Shown here: in pieces, positions 60,106-64,000 of the stretch
Numbering within the stretch: position 1 is the first letter of the stretch
Layout: the number at the start of each line of letters is the position of its first letter
Source of the DNA: JARYLZ01 sp964388275
GTDB taxonomy: Bacteria; Bacteroidota; Ignavibacteria; SZUA-365
Assembly (NCBI GenBank): GCA_964388275.1
Contig: CAYLZD010000021.1
Coordinates: 9,696 to 73,695, forward strand
Length of the DNA: 64,000 nucleotides
Direction of reading: 5' to 3'
The notes under the pieces: generated by a model
What the model was told of the DNA's origin: nothing
Database searches by the model: none
What the model saw: the letters and a program-made list of their open reading frames with translations, nothing else
Position numbers and translations under genes: made by a program

Positions 60106-60891
60106 TCACAGATTGTTGAGCGCTCGCTCCATCGTTGTTTTAATGAGTTTCTTCTGAATCTCCGGATCGAGTTTCTGTATGAATTCAACCGCAGCGAGAT
60201 CGTCACCCCTCTTTCGATTCTGTCTGGGCTCAAGAGCTTCAATCAGCAGGGCTTCCAATGTAGGTATCACGCTGTTGCCAGTGAAAGTATCAGGCATGTC
60301 GCCGAGCTTGCCGTCGTCCGAAACAGGAAGAACCCCAAACCAGGAGAACCTGTTCCATCTGGCCGAGAGTCTGTCGGCCGTATGCTCATAAAGACGTTTC
60401 CCGAGCGGGCGCTCCGTTGCTCTCCCCACATAAATCACTTCCCTGCCGTCGTAAAGAAGGTAAATGCCGATTTGCCTGGAGAAGTCGACGGGCTCGGCGC
60501 CTATCTGCTGCATGCCGAGTATCTTCGGATTCGCAATCCAATCGATGGCTTCACGGCTCCAGAACATACCGAATGAACTCACGATCGCATACTGCTCTTC
60601 CTCCACTTCCTCTTCCTCAAAAGAGGTCGCAGCTTGCGGCTCGGGTGAACTGCTTTTCGAAGCCTGCCAGACATAAAGGCCCTTGCCTATCTTTTTCCAC
60701 GGACATTTGGCACCTTCGTTCTTGATAGTACCAAGCAATGTGGATGCAACGGTCGATGCCGGTGTGGCCCCGAGTTCGGTTCTGAGACCCTTCTCAATGA
60801 TCCTGTCGGTGATATCCTTGTAGTGCATCGCAGTGGCCGCTTCGCGAAGGACTTTCTCGATCGATTGACGCCAGGTCAGTTGTTTTTTCAT
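60106..60891 (-). CDS. HARE-HTH plus GIY-YIG nuclease domain protein
   Basis: 261 residues. Residues ~5-76 fit a HARE-HTH winged-helix ('WRQSIEKVLREAATAMHYKD', 'TPASTVASTLLGTIKNEGAK', 'IGKGLYVWQ'), a domain proposed to read modified DNA. A Glu-rich linker and a ~30-residue module ('FGMFWSREAIDWIANPKILG') follow. The C-terminal domain is GIY-YIG nuclease-like ('IGIYLLYDGREVIYVGRATE', 'RLYEHTADRLSARWNRFSWF', then Glu in 'LEALLIEAL'). The Arg and Glu catalytic candidates are present. The combination suggests a modification-dependent restriction-type endonuclease. It sits between the hydrolase block and the type I HsdR gene, in the same orientation. Confidence 0.85.
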   Translation of the reverse strand: MKKQLTWRQSIEKVLREAATAMHYKDITDRIIEKGLRTELGATPASTVASTLLGTIKNEGAKCPWKKIGKGLYVWQASKSSSPEPQAATSFEEEEVEEEQYAIVSSFGMFWSREAIDWIANPKILGMQQIGAEPVDFSRQIGIYLLYDGREVIYVGRATERPLGKRLYEHTADRLSARWNRFSWFGVLPVSDDGKLGDMPDTFTGNSVIPTLEALLIEALEPRQNRKRGDDLAAVEFIQKLDPEIQKKLIKTTMERALNNL

Positions 60892-61092
60892 GCTTTAAAT
60901 CCTCTTTGTCGAGTGAATTGTAGACTTATGCGTTTTGGAATCTACTTCTTTTGTATTACAGAGATTCAAAGGAGTATTTGCCGGTACTCAAGCCGGAGGC
61001 TGTACGATGGATGTGGGAAATGGAATAGCGGCGATTTACAGAACCGGCAAGCGCACAGCGCCAGGTGGAAGCTGTTTTGCATACCATATCAC
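60892..61092. other. Intergenic stretch, nothing recognised
   Basis: About 200 bp between the nuclease gene and the small membrane protein. No gene, RNA or repeat is convincing; it presumably holds the promoter of the nuclease gene. Confidence 0.4.
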
Positions 61093-61491
61093 TCAATCCG
61101 ATAGTTTTACCGGCCTTTGCGTGTCAGCTGGGTCGATCTCCAGCTTGAACCTGCACCACTTACCGGCATTCGTATCAGCACTAACGATCCTGATCCTCAT
61201 GTGTTTTTTCGAAACGTACGCGGTGAAATGCAGCGGCGGGGTCAACACATCGTCGTAGCTGTAATCGATCGATATGTATGCTACCGCCCCATGCACCGCA
61301 TAACTCGAATTGTTGACGACTCGCGCCGTGATTCGCGAACCCGCCCTTGCCTCCGGTTCGAGGCGGATTTTCTTCGAGGTGCGGCGAATACGCAACCAAT
61401 CCTGAATGCTGTTAAGCCATAAAGTCACTAAACCGCCAGCAATAGCACCTGTTAGGGCTCCGATTAAAGCGGCTGTTACTTCGCTATTCAT
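61093..61491 (-). CDS. Small membrane protein of unknown function
   Basis: 132 residues. One N-terminal transmembrane helix with glycine-zipper spacing ('TAALIGALTGAIAGGLVTLW') is followed by a basic juxtamembrane stretch ('RIRRTSKKI') and a ~90-residue beta-rich cytosolic domain ('ARVVNNSSYAVHGAVAYISI', 'RIRIVSADTN'). No family recognised. The start codon lies 16 bp from an integron attC-like site, so this may be a gene cassette in reverse orientation. Small single-helix proteins of this type are common in defence regions and integron arrays, but function cannot be assigned. Confidence 0.65.
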   Translation of the reverse strand: MNSEVTAALIGALTGAIAGGLVTLWLNSIQDWLRIRRTSKKIRLEPEARAGSRITARVVNNSSYAVHGAVAYISIDYSYDDVLTPPLHFTAYVSKKHMRIRIVSADTNAGKWCRFKLEIDPADTQRPVKLSD

Positions 61492-61506
61492 ATCGTTTCT
61501 TGTTTT

Positions 61507-61568
61507 CTCAAACGCTCAGGTTAAGCGGCGGAGCGGAGCGGACAGGCCGCCGCATGCTGATGTTGGGC
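61507..61568 (+). other. Integron attC-like recombination site
   Basis: This 62-bp imperfect inverted repeat has attC architecture: R''-like CTCAAAC, then GCTCAG and GTTAAGCGGCGG, a central loop, the complementary CCGCCGC arm (stem 61525-61531 with 61547-61553), and the R' box GTTGGGC (61562-61568), which fits GTTRRRY. Six bases later GCCCAAC (61575-61581) fits RYYYAAC, as at the junction to a following site. No integrase gene is in the window. The R'' box is degenerate, so the site may be weak or decayed. Confidence 0.55.
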
Positions 61569-61586
61569 CGTGTTGCCCAACGCTAG

Positions 61587-64000
61587 TTATGGATTCGTGA
61601 TCGCATACACCATGTCGCCGACAAATCGCTTGAAGGATTCGTTCTCGACGAACTGCTTGTAGACCTGCGTGTCGTCCTTCAGGAGGTGCTGCATCACCTT
61701 GGCCAGGGCCTGGTCGTGGGCCATGCGTGCGGTGTGCGGCGTGTTCTCCTTGGCGTTCCGGTAGGCGGCATCGGCGGCGACCTTCGGCGCGATGTCGTCG
61801 CGGATCCGCTTGGCGACCCGGTCCGAGTCGGTGAACAGCGTCCCGAACTGCTCGTTGAACATCTTGAGGATGTTGCTCAGCCGGTCCATCTCGGGTTCGG
61901 ACTTGTGGCCGTGCACATCCGTCGGCACCGGCTCAATCTCGGCGTCCTTATCAGCCAGCGCGATCTTCATGGCCGCCTTCTTCTCGACGCGGTAGCTGTC
62001 CATGTCGATGGCTTCTAGGATGCCCTTGGCGAGGTCATCCTCCTTCGGCGCCGGCAGTTTCGGCGTGAGCAGGTCGAGGAAGATCGAGAGCTTTTCCCAC
62101 TCCGCGTTGCTGTACGGAAGCACCGACGACAGGAAGGCATAGGTGCGGCAGAACACTTTGGCCTTGCCCTTGAACTCCACCTGGCCGTCCTCGTCGAGCC
62201 GGTCCACATAGACCGCCACGCAGGCATCGAGGATCGGGTCGAGTTGGTCGCGATCCGCGCCGCCGAGGAACAGCTCCACCACCTGCCGCACATGTTCCGC
62301 CGAGTACACCTGGGCCTTATCGAGCGCCGCCTTCAGGTCGTGCAGCTTGTTGGGGTCGGTCTCCTCGGCGAGCAGCGTGGTGCGGTAGTAGTCCTGGAAG
62401 GCGAAGGTGATCGCCTCGCTGTTGTTCTGGAAATCGAGCACGAAGCAGTCGTGCTTCTGCGGGTGCGCGCGGTTGAGGCGCGACAACGTCTGCACCGCCT
62501 TGATTCCGGAGAGCGGCTTGTCCACGTACATTGTGTGCAGCAGCGGTTCGTCATAGCCGGTTTGGAACTTGTCGGCGCAGATCAGGAAGCGGTACGGGTC
62601 GGTCTGGATCTTCCTCGCGATGTCCCCGCTCGAGAACCCGTTGAGCGATGCCTCGCTGACCTTGACGCCGTTGTAGTCGTGCTCGCGCGAGAAGGCGACT
62701 ATCGCCTGGTACGGGCTCTTGCGCTCTACCAGGTACGTTTTGAAGGCGTGGTAATACTGGATGGCTCGCTCGATGCCGCTCGTGACCACCATCGCCCGCG
62801 CCTGACCGCCGATCTTCCCGGCCGCCATCACCTGCTCGTGGAAGTGGTCCACCATGATCTCGGCCTTGAGCCGGATGGCGTGGTCGTGGCTCTCGACGTA
62901 GCGGCGCAGCTTCTTCTTCGCCTTCTTGGTGTCGAACTCCGGGTCGTCCTCGGTCTTCTTGACCAGCTTGTAGTAGCTGTCCACCGGGGTGAAGGCCTTG
63001 AGCACGTCGAGGATGAAGCCCTCTTCGACCGCCTGCTTCATCGTGTAGCTGTGGAAGGGCCGGTGCTTTACCTTGCCCTCGGCGTCGGGCGGCAGCGGTT
63101 CGCCGAACATCTCCAGCGTCTTGTTCTTGGGCGTGGCAGTGAAGGCGAAGTAGCTGGCGTTGGTCAGCATCTTGCGCGCCGCCATGCGCCGCTCGAGCGC
63201 CTCGTTCACCGTGTCCTCGGGGTCGGGTCCCCCGTCCTCGTTCTCCGCCGGGGCGCCGAGCGCCTGGCTTATCGCCGCCGACGTCTTGCCGCCCTGGCTC
63301 GAGTGCGCCTCGTCGATGATGATGGCGAAGGTCTTGCCGGCCTCGGTGGCGATCTCGTCGAGGATGAAGGGGAACTTCTGCACCGTCGAGACGATGATCT
63401 TCTTCCCCTCCTCGATGAAGCGGCGCAGGTCGCCCGAGCGCTCGGCGTGCCCCACCGTCGCGCTCACCTGCATGAACTGCTTGATGGTCGCCTGGATCTG
63501 GCTGTCGAGGATGCGCCGGTCGGTCACCACGATCACCGAGTCGAACACCTCCTTCTCGTCGCGCTTCAGGCCGATGAGCTGGTGCGCGAGCCACGCGATG
63601 GAGTTGGACTTGCCGCTGCCCGCCGAGTGCTGGATCAGGTAGCGCCTGCCCGCGCCGTGGGCGCGCACGTCGGCGAGCGCCTGCCGCACCACGCCGAGCT
63701 GCTGGTAGCGCGGCCACACCTGCTTGCGCTTCTTCCTGCCGCTGCGCGGGTCCTTCTCCTCTATGATCTGCGCGTAGTTCTCGAGGATGTTGGTGAGCCC
63801 CGCCGGCGTGAGCACCTCTTTCCACAGATAGTCGGTCTTGAGGCCGTGCGGGTTGGGCGGGTTGCCCGCGCCGTCATTGTGCCCCTTGTTGAAGGGCAGG
63901 AACCAGGAACCCTTGCCCTTGAGCTCCGTGCACATCCGAACCTCACTGTCGTCCACCGCGAAGTGCACCACGCAGCGGCCGAACTCGAACAGCCGCTCGC
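61587..64000 (-). CDS. hsdR: Type I restriction endonuclease subunit R, 5' partial
   Basis: The frame is open to base 64000, so the N-terminal nuclease domain lies outside the window; about 804 residues are visible. The SF2 translocase motifs are clear: Walker A 'HSAGSGKSNSIAWLAH', 'VVTDRRILDSQI', motif Ia/Ib 'IIVSTVQKFPFI', DEAH box 'FAIIIDEAHSSQGG', motif III 'FAFTATPKNKTLEMFG', and helicase C 'DKFQTGYDEPLLHTMYVDKPL' (in part) with 'VQTLSRLNRAHPQKHDCFVLDF' (in part). A DUF3387-like C-terminal region ends 'VYAITNP'. The subunit moves along and cuts unmethylated DNA with HsdM and HsdS, which must be beyond the edge. Base composition is more GC-rich than neighbouring genes, suggesting transfer. 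Confidence 0.95.
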   Translation of the reverse strand, partial: ERLFEFGRCVVHFAVDDSEVRMCTELKGKGSWFLPFNKGHNDGAGNPPNPHGLKTDYLWKEVLTPAGLTNILENYAQIIEEKDPRSGRKKRKQVWPRYQQLGVVRQALADVRAHGAGRRYLIQHSAGSGKSNSIAWLAHQLIGLKRDEKEVFDSVIVVTDRRILDSQIQATIKQFMQVSATVGHAERSGDLRRFIEEGKKIIVSTVQKFPFILDEIATEAGKTFAIIIDEAHSSQGGKTSAAISQALGAPAENEDGGPDPEDTVNEALERRMAARKMLTNASYFAFTATPKNKTLEMFGEPLPPDAEGKVKHRPFHSYTMKQAVEEGFILDVLKAFTPVDSYYKLVKKTEDDPEFDTKKAKKKLRRYVESHDHAIRLKAEIMVDHFHEQVMAAGKIGGQARAMVVTSGIERAIQYYHAFKTYLVERKSPYQAIVAFSREHDYNGVKVSEASLNGFSSGDIARKIQTDPYRFLICADKFQTGYDEPLLHTMYVDKPLSGIKAVQTLSRLNRAHPQKHDCFVLDFQNNSEAITFAFQDYYRTTLLAEETDPNKLHDLKAALDKAQVYSAEHVRQVVELFLGGADRDQLDPILDACVAVYVDRLDEDGQVEFKGKAKVFCRTYAFLSSVLPYSNAEWEKLSIFLDLLTPKLPAPKEDDLAKGILEAIDMDSYRVEKKAAMKIALADKDAEIEPVPTDVHGHKSEPEMDRLSNILKMFNEQFGTLFTDSDRVAKRIRDDIAPKVAADAAYRNAKENTPHTARMAHDQALAKVMQHLLKDDTQVYKQFVENESFKRFVGDMVYAITNP

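Noticed and set aside
59780..60157. 125-codon plus-strand frame
   Set aside because: No ribosome-binding site, low-complexity basic product, crosses a dispersed repeat and overlaps the GIY-YIG gene.
62551..63825. 424-codon second minus-strand frame inside hsdR
   Set aside because: Arg/Gly/Ala-rich shadow in the +1 frame of hsdR, whose own frame has every helicase motif.

Overview
The window looks like part of the chromosome of an uncultured member of the FCB superphylum (Bacteroidota/Chlorobiota side, for example Kapabacteria- or Ignavibacteria-like). The clearest sign is that eight large secreted proteins end in the same Por/type IX secretion (T9SS) C-terminal sorting domain: a short 'YPNP' box, a beta-rich stretch, 'sGvY', and a terminal basic residue. 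A reg_prop sensor kinase, CotH kinases, ASH/CARDB repeat proteins and an OmpA porin fit the same lineage. No 16S rRNA or other decisive taxonomic marker is present, so the placement is inference.

Layout. 1-12.5 kb: exported repeat proteins (ASH, CARDB, putative Ig), a 14-blade propeller histidine kinase, an IPT/TIG lipoprotein and a DUF4287/DUF5655-like protein. 12.6-15 kb: a bioY-queE-queF-queC operon for 7-deazaguanine (queuosine precursor) synthesis with a BioY-family transporter in front. 15.1-25.1 kb: housekeeping and stress genes: tRNA-Ile2/Met(CAT), HD phosphohydrolase, Nudix, MscS, HtrA protease, enoyl-CoA hydratase, a HepT/MntA toxin-antitoxin pair, lipoprotein MsrB, glmS and nadA. 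25.2-31.8 kb: FG-GAP/ASPIC T9SS protein, OmpA-family protein, BtpA-family protein and lipoamide dehydrogenase. 32-36.7 kb: a tight HlyD-like / VTC / DUF4956 / CotH operon. 36.8-46.4 kb: GNAT-YoaP, a T9SS protein, a TPR membrane protein, then a SUMF1-like / CotH / arylsulfotransferase operon and a small HTH protein.

46.4-64 kb is accessory in character. It has decayed repeats, an IS orfA fragment, a 640-bp degenerate 22-bp tandem array, a long gene-poor stretch, and an unknown alpha-helical protein behind a perfect palindrome. Then comes a nine-gene minus-strand block (59723 down to 50419) rich in hydrolases: alpha/beta hydrolase, caspase, a 580-aa unknown with PEGA-like and peptidoglycan-binding-like segments, Zn phospholipase C-like protein, lipoprotein, metallophosphoesterase, amidohydrolase with an EF-hand loop, NlpC/P60-like hydrolase with PG-binding domain, and a secreted protein. 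It is followed by a HARE-HTH/GIY-YIG nuclease, a small membrane protein, an integron attC-like site, and a type I restriction HsdR that runs off the right edge.

The hydrolase block beside defence genes is the best candidate in the window for an undescribed system. The tight spacing and good ribosome-binding sites suggest one or a few transcripts, with the alpha/beta hydrolase, caspase and 580-aa protein as the translationally coupled core.
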